Of a stretch of DNA of 64,000 bases, positions 15,886 to 24,696 are shown piece after piece. The notes beneath the pieces were generated by a model. It was not told the origin of the DNA, made no database searches, and was given only the letters and a program-made list of their open reading frames with translations. Source of the DNA: Lachnospiraceae bacterium UBA4631 (GTDB lineage: Bacteria; Bacillota; Clostridia; Lachnospirales; Lachnospiraceae); assembly GCA_002406015.1 (NCBI GenBank), contig DHMX01000027.1:1-64000 (forward strand), read 5' to 3'. Each line of letters opens with the position of its first letter. Within the stretch, counting starts at the first letter, position 1. A program made the position numbers and the translations under genes.

Positions 15886-17790
15886 TTATCTTCGACCCAA
15901 TGACTTTTGAACCAATTGCAAGAATTCTGCATTATCCTTTGTACGAACAAAGAGCTTCAATACCTCTTCAATTGCTTCCTCACCCTTTGCTCCGCTAATC
16001 TCCCGCCGAATCAGATACATTGCATCCTGTTCCTCTTTGGTTAACAGCAGGTCATCTCTTCTGGTGCCGGATTTACTAATATCAAGTGCCGGGAATATCC
16101 GCTTCTCGGACAGCTTTCTGTCCAACACAAGCTCCATATTACCGGTTCCCTTAAATTCTTCAAATACTACATCATCCATCTTGCTTCCTGTCTCAACCAA
16201 AGCCGTTGCCAGTATCGTAAGACTTCCGCCCTCTCTGATATTTCTTGCTGCACCAAAGAATTTCTTCGGCATATACAAGGCAGCCGGGTCCAGACCACCG
16301 GTCAGGGTTCGTCCGCTCGGCGGCACAATCAAATTGTAGGCTCTGGCTAATCTGGTAATGCTGTCCAGTAAAATCACAACATCCTTCTTATGTTCTACTA
16401 ACCGTTTTGCCCGGTCTAACACCATTTCAGCTACTCGCTTGTGATGCTCCGGTAATTCATCAAAGGTTGAATAAATAACTTCCACATTCGGTCCCTCGAT
16501 AGACTCCCGAATATCCGTTACTTCCTCCGGTCGCTCATCAATCAAAAGCACCAGCATATGCATATCTTCGTAATTCCGGCTGATAGTCTTTGCCATCTGC
16601 TTTAACAAAGTGGTCTTACCTGCCTTTGGCGGAGATACAATCATACCTCTCTGTCCCTTACCAATCGGAGCAATTACATCCACAATCCGCATTGGAATCC
16701 CGGAACCGTTCTGCTCCAGCTTAATCTTTTCATCCGGAAAAATCGGTGTTAATTCTTCAAACGGCCGCCGTTTTTGTGCCTCCAAAGGATGATAGTCATT
16801 TACAGAGCTGATATACAGCAAGGCACTGAATTTTTCAGACGGAGCCTTAATCCGGGTATTTCCCTTTAATATATCACCGGTCTTTAGGTTAAATCTTCGA
16901 ATCTGTGCCGGAGCCACGTAAACATCATTTTCACCCGGCAGATAATTGGCACTTCTGATAAAGCCATATCCATCCATGACCTCCAGAATACCGTTGGCTT
17001 CCATTCCGCTGTCCATCGCAAGAATTTCCGGATTTTCCTGCTTCATAAATTCTTCCTTGGTAAATGCTTCACTTCGAATGTTAACCGTCCGCTTTTCTTC
17101 TGTAACACGCTCCGCTTTGGTTTCTGTCTCATAGGACTGCGGTTCCCGCACCTCTGTATGCGTTCCCCGTCCTTCCGTATGGGAGGTTCTCGCCTCTGTA
17201 TGATTATCCGGACGAATCGGAGTCCGACTCTCATACCGCATAATCTCCGGCTGCTTTCCTTCATTATTATTTGTCAACTGCCGTTCCGGCTTCATCGTTT
17301 TATTCATTCCGCGTCCGGAACGAAATTCACTATGCATGGTTCTGCGTACTTCTCTTGTATCTCTGGTATCTCTTGTTTCCCGTATCTCTTTCGTATCCCT
17401 CGGCTCTTTAATGTCTCTTACTTCCCGTATCTCTTTTGCATCCCTCAGCTCTTTCGTGTCTCTTGCTTCCCTCATTCCTTTGACACTTCTCGCTGTCTTG
17501 GCTTCTTTTCCTTCCCGCTCCTGCAAACTGACAGCCTTTACCGTTTCCGTCCGTTTTTTCCGCACCGGCATAGCTTTCTCTTCGGAAGCTCCCTGCAGTT
17601 CCTTTGCTTCTTTTTCTGCCGGTTTCTTTGCTGCTTCCGGCTTTTTAACTGCTTCCGGCTTCTTCGCTTCTTCCTCCATTTTTTGCAGAACCTGAATCAA
17701 GTCTGCCTTTTTTAAAGTTGTAATACTCTTTACTTCCTTGCTTCGTGCCACTTCTCGCAACTCCGCTAACGTCATACTGCTATAATCCAT
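15886..17790 (-). CDS. rho: Transcription termination factor Rho with long N-terminal insertion
   Basis: Rho is the hexameric RNA helicase that ends transcription. The 634-residue product begins with the Rho N-terminal helix bundle (MTLAELREVARSKEVKSITTLKKADLIQVLQ, about 6-37). Next comes an insertion of some 220 residues (40-260), highly charged, with repeats of a RE-x-RDTKE type at about 105-150. The cold-shock-like RNA-binding domain starts with GILEVMDGYGFIRS (267-280). The ATPase core has Walker A PPKAGKTT (387-394), VLLIDERPEEVTD, and the R- and Q-loops. About 420 residues is usual, so the excess is the insertion. Genes rpmE, yqhQ, prmC and prfA follow. Confidence 0.97.
   Translation of the reverse strand: MDYSSMTLAELREVARSKEVKSITTLKKADLIQVLQKMEEEAKKPEAVKKPEAAKKPAEKEAKELQGASEEKAMPVRKKRTETVKAVSLQEREGKEAKTARSVKGMREARDTKELRDAKEIREVRDIKEPRDTKEIRETRDTRDTREVRRTMHSEFRSGRGMNKTMKPERQLTNNNEGKQPEIMRYESRTPIRPDNHTEARTSHTEGRGTHTEVREPQSYETETKAERVTEEKRTVNIRSEAFTKEEFMKQENPEILAMDSGMEANGILEVMDGYGFIRSANYLPGENDVYVAPAQIRRFNLKTGDILKGNTRIKAPSEKFSALLYISSVNDYHPLEAQKRRPFEELTPIFPDEKIKLEQNGSGIPMRIVDVIAPIGKGQRGMIVSPPKAGKTTLLKQMAKTISRNYEDMHMLVLLIDERPEEVTDIRESIEGPNVEVIYSTFDELPEHHKRVAEMVLDRAKRLVEHKKDVVILLDSITRLARAYNLIVPPSGRTLTGGLDPAALYMPKKFFGAARNIREGGSLTILATALVETGSKMDDVVFEEFKGTGNMELVLDRKLSEKRIFPALDISKSGTRRDDLLLTKEEQDAMYLIRREISGAKGEEAIEEVLKLFVRTKDNAEFLQLVQKSLGRR
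17341..17470. repeat. 45-bp tandem repeat in rho
   Basis: The unit beginning TTCCCGTATCTCTTT recurs at 17377 and 17422 with an exact 45-base period and a partial copy at 17467; diverged copies precede it. In frame, each unit codes for 15 residues such as REVRDIKEPRDTKEI. A multiple-of-three period keeps the protein open as copy number changes. Confidence 0.8.
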
Positions 17791-17896
17791 ATGTTTTCCT
17801 CTCTATATGTAATATATTTCACGTTTCCTGGGTTCATAATCGGATAAATATTGAATCTTTAGATGAATCATACTTGTAGTCAAGTAATTTTGATAT

Positions 17897-17925
17897 ATTA
17901 TAGCACAGTTTTATTTTCAGGTAAA
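17897..17925 (-). promoter_or_regulatory. Promoter of rho
   Basis: On the minus strand -35 TTTACC (17920-17925), a 17-bp spacer, an extended TG and -10 TATAAT (17897-17902). The leader is about 100 bases. Confidence 0.65.
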
Positions 17926-17939
17926 CCCTATTTTTACAC

Positions 17940-17968
17940 TTGCGATACAGATATGTAAATGTTATATT
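17940..17968 (+). promoter_or_regulatory. Promoter of the malic enzyme gene
   Basis: -35 TTGCGA, a 17-bp spacer and -10 TATATT. It stands back to back with the rho promoter, the two -35 boxes being 14 bases apart. Confidence 0.6.
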
Positions 17969-18038
17969 AAAAGTTAGTGATTCATTTGGCAAATCTGCCT
18001 TGTAAACATCACAAATATAATACAAAAGGTGAACAAAC

Positions 18039-19202
18039 ATGGACGTATATGAAAAAGCATTGAAGCTTCATGAAGAGTGGAACGGCAAATTAGAAACCAA
18101 ATCTAAATGTACTGTAAAATCAGCAGAGGATTTATCCCTTGCATATACTCCCGGTGTTGCAGAACCCTGTCGGGTAATTGCCAAGCATCCGGAAGCTGCC
18201 TATACCTATACCAGTAAGGCAAATACCATTGCTGTTGTCTCTGACGGAAGTGCTGTTCTGGGACTCGGAAATATCGGTGCAAAGGCTGCCATTCCGGTTA
18301 TGGAAGGAAAAGCCGTATTATTCAAGGAATTTGGTGACGTAAATGCTGTACCAATCTGCCTTGATACACAGGATACGGAAGAAATTATAAAAACCGTTAT
18401 TCATCTGGCTCCGGTATTTGGCGGTATTAATCTGGAAGATATTTCTGCTCCCCGATGCTTTGAAATAGAAAAAAGACTTCAGGAAGCCTTAGATATTCCT
18501 GTGTTCCATGATGACCAACATGGAACCGCTATCGTAGTTCTGGCAGGTATTATCAATGCCCTGAAGGTTACCGGCAAGAAAAAGGAGGACTGCCGCATTG
18601 TGGTAAACGGTGCCGGTTCTGCGGGAATTGCCATTTCAAAATTACTGTTACAATACGGTTTTCGTCATTTGACCCTGTGCGATAAAGCCGGTATGCTCAG
18701 CAAAAATACACCGGACTTAAACTGGGCTCAGAAGGAAATGTGCGAAATCACCAATCTGGAGGAACGGGAAGGCTCCTTAGCCGATGCCTTGGTAGATGCC
18801 GATATTTTCGTTGGTGTATCCGCTCCGAATCTGGTAACTGCCGATATGGTAAAGACCATGCATAAGGATGCTATTTTATTTGCTATGGCTAATCCGGTGC
18901 CTGAAATCATGCCGGATGTTGCAAGAGCTGCCGGAGCCAGAGTTGTCGGCACCGGACGTTCGGATTTCCCGAATCAGGTAAATAATGTTGTTGCGTTTCC
19001 GGGTATTTTCAAAGGAGCTTTAGAGGGACATGCCAAGCAGATTACCGAAGAAATGAAGTTAGCTGCTGCTCTCGCCATTGCTAATCTGGTGCCGGATTCT
19101 GAATTAAATGATGAAAATATTATGCCAAAGGCATTTGACCCAAGAATTGCAGATGTTGTAGCTGCTGCTGTAAAAGAGCATATAAAGGAGCCGAATCTAT
19201 AA
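18039..19202 (+). CDS. NAD(P)-dependent malic enzyme
   Basis: Malic enzyme oxidatively decarboxylates malate to pyruvate and CO2. The 387-residue product is the short bacterial type without the C-terminal phosphotransacetylase domain. Motifs: SLAYTPGVAEPCR (near 33-45), the catalytic lysine region GNIGAKAAIPVMEGKAVLFKEF, metal-binding LEDISAPRCFEIE and DDQHGTA, and the nucleotide loop VVNGAGSAGIAI. It is cytosolic. The start is nine bases after AAAGGTG. Its stop codon overlaps the start of the DUF4364 gene (TAATG). Confidence 0.95.
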   Translation: MDVYEKALKLHEEWNGKLETKSKCTVKSAEDLSLAYTPGVAEPCRVIAKHPEAAYTYTSKANTIAVVSDGSAVLGLGNIGAKAAIPVMEGKAVLFKEFGDVNAVPICLDTQDTEEIIKTVIHLAPVFGGINLEDISAPRCFEIEKRLQEALDIPVFHDDQHGTAIVVLAGIINALKVTGKKKEDCRIVVNGAGSAGIAISKLLLQYGFRHLTLCDKAGMLSKNTPDLNWAQKEMCEITNLEEREGSLADALVDADIFVGVSAPNLVTADMVKTMHKDAILFAMANPVPEIMPDVARAAGARVVGTGRSDFPNQVNNVVAFPGIFKGALEGHAKQITEEMKLAAALAIANLVPDSELNDENIMPKAFDPRIADVVAAAVKEHIKEPNL

Positions 19203-19747
19203 TGTCAGATAATCGTCTTACCTTATATAAATTAATTATACTGTTTATGCTTGACCGGGTAGACTTCCCTTTAACCACATCACAGCTATCACAGTTCATA
19301 CTGGATAAGGGGTATACCAACTATTTCAGCTTTCAGCAGGCATTAAACGAATTAGAGGAAGCCGGATTTATTCGTTCGGAAATGATTCGGAATACAACGC
19401 AGTATCATCTGACCGCAGAAGGAAAGGAAGCCTTAGACTTATTTGATTACAAAATATCGGCAGCCATTAAGGATGATATTTATTCTTACCTCTCTGCCGA
19501 AAAAATCAATCTTAGAAATGAGGTTGAAATCTTTGCCACCTACTATCCGGCAAAGCATGATGAATATATGGTGCAATGTACCATTCTTGAACGAAATGAA
19601 ACCATGCTGGATATTAAGCTGAATGTGCCTTCGTTGCAGCAGGCAACTATGATTTGCGACACATGGCAGGAAAAAAGCACTTCCATTTATGATTATTTAG
19701 TAAAACAGCTCTGGAATCTGAAGGATGATACAGATTCCCAAACCTGA
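19202..19747 (+). CDS. DUF4364 protein, winged-helix-like
   Basis: The 181-residue product starts at the ATG overlapping the malic enzyme stop by one base, so it is translationally coupled. The first 80 residues (LYKLIILFMLDRVDFPLTTSQLSQFILDKGYTNYFSFQQALNELEEAGFI) resemble a PadR/MarR-like winged helix, and the whole matches DUF4364 of Clostridia. It may be a DNA-binding regulator; no target is evident. The gene ends close to the convergent engB, with a shared hairpin at 19757-19794. Confidence 0.8.
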   Translation: MSDNRLTLYKLIILFMLDRVDFPLTTSQLSQFILDKGYTNYFSFQQALNELEEAGFIRSEMIRNTTQYHLTAEGKEALDLFDYKISAAIKDDIYSYLSAEKINLRNEVEIFATYYPAKHDEYMVQCTILERNETMLDIKLNVPSLQQATMICDTWQEKSTSIYDYLVKQLWNLKDDTDSQT

Positions 19748-19756
19748 GCAGACACA

Positions 19757-19794
19757 AACAGCCGATGGCAGGTTATTCCTGTTCATCGGCTGTT
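19757..19794. terminator. Hairpin between DUF4364 gene and engB
   Basis: AACAGCCGATG and CATCGGCTGTT form an 11-bp stem, with an inner CAGG/CCTG. It covers the last codons of engB. No T run follows on either strand, so it may be a weak or Rho-aided terminator or serve RNA stability. Confidence 0.5.
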
Positions 19795-20372
19795 GCATAT
19801 GTCATAATTAAATTCCAGATTTCCTCTCTTCCCTGCTTTGTCTCCGCAGAAAAAGGAACAATCGGAGTTCCCGGAACAACCTGTAAGGTTTTCTGAATAA
19901 CCTGTACCTGTTTATTTACCTGACTCCGTTTGATTTTATCAAGCTTGGTTGCAATAATGACCGGATGAAATCCGTTCTCAACAATCCAACGATACATCAC
20001 ACAATCATTTGCAGACGGTTCATGGCGAATGTCAATCAGCAGAAATACCAGCCGCAGCTGCTTGGAATTATGCAGATAGCGTTCTATCATTTTTCCCCAC
20101 TTTGCTTTTATCTCTGCGGATACCTTCGCATACCCGTATCCCGGCAAATCCACATAGTATAATTCTTCATTGATATTATAGAAATTAATTGTCTGTGTCT
20201 TACCCGGTTGTGATGAGGTTCGTGCATAATTTTTACGATTCATCAACGCATTAATAAGGGAAGACTTCCCGACATTTGATTTTCCCGCAAATGCAATTTC
20301 CGGAAGCTGATTATCCGGAAGCTTGCTGGTGATACCGCAGACTGTTTCCAGATTCACACTTTTTATTACCAT
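19773..20372 (-). CDS. engB: Ribosome biogenesis GTPase EngB/YsxC
   Basis: YsxC/EngB is an essential GTPase of large ribosomal subunit assembly. The 199-residue product shows G1 GKSNVGKSS (30-38), G2 around TSSQPGKTQTINF, G3 DLPGYG, G4 TKLDK, and G5 near SAETKQG. Length is typical. It follows lon with a 33-base gap at the end of the tig-clpP-clpX-lon operon, the usual place in Bacillota. Confidence 0.97.
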   Translation of the reverse strand: MVIKSVNLETVCGITSKLPDNQLPEIAFAGKSNVGKSSLINALMNRKNYARTSSQPGKTQTINFYNINEELYYVDLPGYGYAKVSAEIKAKWGKMIERYLHNSKQLRLVFLLIDIRHEPSANDCVMYRWIVENGFHPVIIATKLDKIKRSQVNKQVQVIQKTLQVVPGTPIVPFSAETKQGREEIWNLIMTYATADEQE

Positions 20373-20405
20373 ATCTTATTCCCTTCCTCTGTTACCTTTC
20401 CAAGC

Positions 20406-22703
20406 CTAGTCTTTTTTCCAGATTGCTCTTTCCAAAACCTCATCCATGGTTGACACATAGGTAATCACCATAGAGCCTGTAATTTCCTTGCTAAGCTCCT
20501 GCACATCCTTCTTATTCCGCTCCGGAACCAGAACCTCTTTTATGCCACGCATATTGGCTGCCAGCAGCTTTTCCTTCAAGCCGCCTATCGGCAGAACTCT
20601 TCCTCGCAGTGTAACCTCTCCGGTCATTGCTATATCTCCTCGCACCTTTTCTCTGGTAACTGCCGAATAAATAGCGATTGCCATGGTAATTCCGGCAGAT
20701 GGTCCATCCTTCGGTACAGCTCCCTCCGGCACATGGATATGAATATCCTGCTCCTCAAGAATATTCTTTTGCAGCATTGCCCGTACACAACTTACCGCAA
20801 TTTGTGCAGATTCCTTCATAACATCTCCGAGATTTCCTGTTAATTCCAGCTTTCCGCTTCCCGGCATCTGATTCACCTCGATGGTAAGAGTATCTCCTCC
20901 TACACTCGTCCATGCAAGCCCCGTAACAATTCCCTGCTTTGGAGACAAATCCTCGGACTCCGTTTCATATTTTGGAATGCCTAAATAGGCTTCCAGATTC
21001 CGTTCACTGATATGCAGAGACTTCTTCTTTCCATCCGCGATTATATGGTCTGCTTTCCGACATAAGGCAGCAATTTCCCGCTCCAAGGTACGCACACCGG
21101 CTTCTCTGGTATATGCCTGAATAATCTTATGAATTGCCGCATCGGTAATCTGAAATTGCTTTGCCAGTAATCCATGCTTCTTTCTCTGCTTCTCTACCAG
21201 AAACTCTCTTGCAATATGATATTTTTCATTTTCTGTATAACTGGAAACCTCTATTAACTCCATTCTGTCCAACAGTGGCTTCGGTATCTGGGATGCATCG
21301 TTTGCAGTTGCAATGAACATAACCTCACTCAAATCAATCGGTACTTCAAAGAAATGGTCTACAAATCTGCAATTTTGTTCCGCATCCAGCACCTCCAGCA
21401 ATGCTGAGGAAGGGTCTCCCTTATAATCACTGCTCAGCTTATCTATTTCATCCAGCAGTAACAACGGATTTCGCACACCGGACTTTGTAATTGCCGTTGC
21501 TATCCGTCCCGGCATTGCCCCAATATAGGTCTTTCTGTGTCCTCGAATCTCAGCCTCATCCCGGACTCCACCTAATGAAATCCGTACATATTCCCGATTG
21601 ACTGCGGTAGCAACCGAGCGTGCAATCGAGGTCTTACCGGTTCCCGGCGGTCCTACCAGACACAGAATCGGACTGTTTCCCTCTGACACCATGCTCCGGA
21701 CTGCCAGATAGTCCAATATACGCTCTTTTACCTTATCCAGTCCATAGTGGTCGCGATTCAGAATGTATTCTGCCTGCTGCAAATCCTGATTATCCACCGT
21801 CATAGTATTCCATGGATATTCCAGTAATGTTTCAATATAAGTACGTGATACGGTAGATTCGGAGGACGTTATCGGAATACTCTCCAGACGGGAAATCTCT
21901 TTTTCCAGCTTTTCCTTTACTTCCTGCGGCGGCTGTAACTGTGCCAGCTTCGTTCTGTATTCTTCAATATCCGAACCGCCATCTTCGCCTAATTCTTCCC
22001 GAATCAGCTTTTGCTGTTCCCGCAGTACATATTCTCGTTGGTTCTTCTCAACAATTTCCTTTAGCTGTGCCTGTAGCTCCTTGCGAATCTGATATATCTC
22101 CGACTCCTTTTGCAGCAGCTTTAAGACATACACAACCCGTTCCTTCACATCCGGAATTTCCAGAATCATTTGCCGCTTTTCATAGGACAATGGCAACTGC
22201 TCTGCCAGCATATCCATTAAAACACCTGCCTGCTTAACCTTTGCCAGCTTCCGTATAATCATAGGATTGACCTTCATTCCGGCATCATAGCAGTTACGAA
22301 TCTGCTCCAACAGACTGGTGCAATATGCAGTATTCTCCTCCCCTGATAACGGCTGCTCATCCCATGTTTCTATCTCTGCCTGATAGCAGCTATTCGTAAG
22401 CTCCATGGAAATCAATCTTCCCCGGACTTCGCCTTCCACCAGTACACGCACAACATCCTTCGGCACCTTAATCATTTGCCGTACCTTTACTATGCAGCCT
22501 ATCTCATGCAAATCCTCCTTGTGGATGCCTCCGGAATTGTCTTTTTCTAATTGTGTGATTACATATAAATACTGATTGGTTGCCATTGCCAGCTTCGCTG
22601 CCTCAATGGATTCCTTCCGGCTTACATCAAAATGAACCGTTGTATGAGGCAAAATCGTCATTCCCCGCAATGCCACCATCGGCATACTACATCTATCTTT
22701 CAC
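20406..22703 (-). CDS. lon: ATP-dependent protease Lon
   Basis: Lon degrades misfolded and regulatory proteins. Domains in order: N-terminal substrate domain (PMVALRGMTILPHTTVHFDV onward), coiled region with REYVLREQQKLIREELG, AAA+ with Walker A GPPGTGKTS and Walker B LLLLDEIDK, and the protease domain with catalytic serine in PKDGPSAGITMA plus lysine in GLKEKLLAA. The start is uncertain: no ATG stands near the AAAAGGAG. I use the GTG at 22703 (spacing about 14); an ATT at 22712 has better spacing, and the open frame extends to a TTG at 22763. Either way about 760-785 residues, normal for Lon. Confidence 0.93.
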   Translation of the reverse strand: MKDRCSMPMVALRGMTILPHTTVHFDVSRKESIEAAKLAMATNQYLYVITQLEKDNSGGIHKEDLHEIGCIVKVRQMIKVPKDVVRVLVEGEVRGRLISMELTNSCYQAEIETWDEQPLSGEENTAYCTSLLEQIRNCYDAGMKVNPMIIRKLAKVKQAGVLMDMLAEQLPLSYEKRQMILEIPDVKERVVYVLKLLQKESEIYQIRKELQAQLKEIVEKNQREYVLREQQKLIREELGEDGGSDIEEYRTKLAQLQPPQEVKEKLEKEISRLESIPITSSESTVSRTYIETLLEYPWNTMTVDNQDLQQAEYILNRDHYGLDKVKERILDYLAVRSMVSEGNSPILCLVGPPGTGKTSIARSVATAVNREYVRISLGGVRDEAEIRGHRKTYIGAMPGRIATAITKSGVRNPLLLLDEIDKLSSDYKGDPSSALLEVLDAEQNCRFVDHFFEVPIDLSEVMFIATANDASQIPKPLLDRMELIEVSSYTENEKYHIAREFLVEKQRKKHGLLAKQFQITDAAIHKIIQAYTREAGVRTLEREIAALCRKADHIIADGKKKSLHISERNLEAYLGIPKYETESEDLSPKQGIVTGLAWTSVGGDTLTIEVNQMPGSGKLELTGNLGDVMKESAQIAVSCVRAMLQKNILEEQDIHIHVPEGAVPKDGPSAGITMAIAIYSAVTREKVRGDIAMTGEVTLRGRVLPIGGLKEKLLAANMRGIKEVLVPERNKKDVQELSKEITGSMVITYVSTMDEVLERAIWKKD

Positions 22704-22752
22704 GTTCGTAATAACTTCTCCTTTTACCAATGCTTGTATAAAGAAACATAGT

Positions 22753-22771
22753 GCCGGGAACAAGTCCCGGC
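22753..22771 (-). other. Hairpin between clpX and lon
   Basis: GCCGGGA and TCCCGGC pair around a 5-base loop just after the clpX stop codon. No T run follows, so it looks like an RNA processing or stability element rather than a full terminator. Confidence 0.45.
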
Positions 22772-22777
22772 TTCATC

Positions 22778-24064
22778 CTATGCAATCTCGCCATTGTTTT
22801 TCAAATGCTTTTGTAATAATGTCTTTTTCGCAACCGGTCTGTCTGAATATGTCAGCACCGGTTCCGCCTTATTTTCAACAACATCCTTGGTGATAACACA
22901 CTTGGTAATATGGTCATCGGACGGAATCTCATACATCAAATCCATAACCACATCTTCCATAATTGCACGCAGACCTCTGGCACCTGTATTTCGCTCCATT
23001 GCCTTAGCTGCCATTGCACGCAACGCATCCGGCTCAAATTCCAGCTCTACGCCATCCATTTCAAATAATCGTTGATACTGCTTAACCAGCGAACTCTTTG
23101 GCTCCTCCAGAATCCGGACTAATGCTTCCTCATCCAGCAAATCCAAGGCTGCTGTTACCGGAACACGTCCTACAAATTCCGGAATCAATCCGTATTTCAC
23201 ATAGTCCTGCGGAAGAATCTGCCGGAACAGCTCTCCGATGTTATGCTCCTCCGGATTCTTAATATCGGCATTGAAGCCAATCGACTTCTGACCGATTCGG
23301 TTCTCTATAATCTTATCCATACCGTCAAAGGCACCACCGCATATAAACAAAATGTTTGTAGTATCAATATGAATTAATTCCTGCTGCGGATGCTTTCTTC
23401 CTCCCTGCGGAGGTACGGATGCAATTGTACCCTCTATAATCTTCAGCAATGCCTGCTGAACACCTTCACCGGATACATCCCGCGTAATAGAGACATTTTC
23501 AGACTTCTTTGTAATCTTATCTATCTCATCAATATAAACGATTCCATGCTCTGCACGTTCAATGTTATAATCTGCCGCCTGTATCAGCTTCAACAGAATA
23601 TTCTCAACATCCTCACCAACATAGCCTGCCTCTGTTAATGCTGTAGCATCTGCAATCGCAAATGGTACATTTAACAGCTTTGCCATTGTCTGTGCCAGAT
23701 ACGTCTTACCGGAACCGGTTGGTCCCACCATAATGATATTACTCTTTTGCAGCTCTACATCGAAATCCTTTTCTGACAGAATGCGTTTGTAATGATTATA
23801 AACAGCTACAGATAAAATCTTCTTTGCCTGCTCCTGACCAATTACATAGTCATCCAGAAATTCCTTGATTTCCTTCGGCTTTAACAGATTAATTTCTGTA
23901 TTCTCAACCTCTTCCAGTTCTTCCTGTATAATTTCATAGCACACTTCTATACATTCATCACAAATATATGCGGAAGGACCTGCAATGAGCTTGCGAACCC
24001 TATCCTCCGGCTTATTACAGAACGAACACTTAAGCGGTCTTCTTTCATCACTTCGATTTGCCAT
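22778..24064 (-). CDS. clpX: ClpXP protease ATPase subunit ClpX
   Basis: ClpX unfolds substrates and feeds them into ClpP. The 428-residue product begins with a zinc-binding domain (C13, C16, C35, C38). The AAA+ module has Walker A GPTGSGKT, Walker B IVYIDEIDK, a pore loop with GYVG (EAGYVGEDVE), and a ClpP-docking IGF-type loop (KSIGFNADI). It is 28 bases after clpP in the operon and preceded by GAGGTGG. Confidence 0.98.
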   Translation of the reverse strand: MANRSDERRPLKCSFCNKPEDRVRKLIAGPSAYICDECIEVCYEIIQEELEEVENTEINLLKPKEIKEFLDDYVIGQEQAKKILSVAVYNHYKRILSEKDFDVELQKSNIIMVGPTGSGKTYLAQTMAKLLNVPFAIADATALTEAGYVGEDVENILLKLIQAADYNIERAEHGIVYIDEIDKITKKSENVSITRDVSGEGVQQALLKIIEGTIASVPPQGGRKHPQQELIHIDTTNILFICGGAFDGMDKIIENRIGQKSIGFNADIKNPEEHNIGELFRQILPQDYVKYGLIPEFVGRVPVTAALDLLDEEALVRILEEPKSSLVKQYQRLFEMDGVELEFEPDALRAMAAKAMERNTGARGLRAIMEDVVMDLMYEIPSDDHITKCVITKDVVENKAEPVLTYSDRPVAKKTLLQKHLKNNGEIA

Positions 24065-24092
24065 TTAGCCACCTCAACTATTATACTATTTA

Positions 24093-24683
24093 CTATTCCC
24101 GATTCGTAATGACCATATCAATCAAGCCATATTCCTTTGCTTCTTCTGCACTCAGCCAATTATCCCGGTCTGTATCCTTCTCAAGAACCTCTACTGGCTT
24201 TCCGGTCTCTCTTGCCAGAATCTCATTAATCTTTCTCCGGGTCTTTAAAATATGCTCGGTTGTAATCTGCATATCACTTGCCTGACTTCCGTTTGGCATA
24301 CCACCCATAGGCTGATGAATCATAATCTCTGCATTCGGCAATGCCATTCTCTTTCCCGGTGTACCGCCGGCAAGCAAAAATGCTCCCATGCTGGCTGCCA
24401 TACCGCAGCATATGGTTGACACATCACACTTAATGTACTGCATGGTATCATAGATACCAAAGCCTGCCGATACAGAACCTCCCGGACTGTTAATATACAA
24501 ACTAATGTCCTTGGTCGGGTCCTCTGACTCTAAAAATAACAACTGTGCAATTACCAGACTTGCAGTGGTATCATTTACTTCTTCACCCAGAAATATAATA
24601 CGGTCCTTTAATAATCTGGAATAAATATCATAAGAACGTTCCCCTCTGCTTGTCTGTTCAATGACGTAAGGTACTAAACTCAT
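24093..24683 (-). CDS. clpP: ATP-dependent Clp protease proteolytic subunit
   Basis: This serine protease core forms a tetradecamer that works with ClpX. The 196-residue product has the complete triad S98 (GMAASMGAF), H123 (MIHQPMGG) and D172 (DTDRDNW). Length and motifs are standard. It follows tig by 13 bases. Confidence 0.98.
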   Translation of the reverse strand: MSLVPYVIEQTSRGERSYDIYSRLLKDRIIFLGEEVNDTTASLVIAQLLFLESEDPTKDISLYINSPGGSVSAGFGIYDTMQYIKCDVSTICCGMAASMGAFLLAGGTPGKRMALPNAEIMIHQPMGGMPNGSQASDMQITTEHILKTRRKINEILARETGKPVEVLEKDTDRDNWLSAEEAKEYGLIDMVITNRE

Positions 24684-24696
24684 TCAACTAGCCTCC

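Noticed and set aside
17158..17715. 185-codon plus-strand open frame rich in F, S, C and R
   Set aside because: It is the antisense shadow of the repetitive charged insertion of rho; composition and lack of a ribosome binding site show no real gene.
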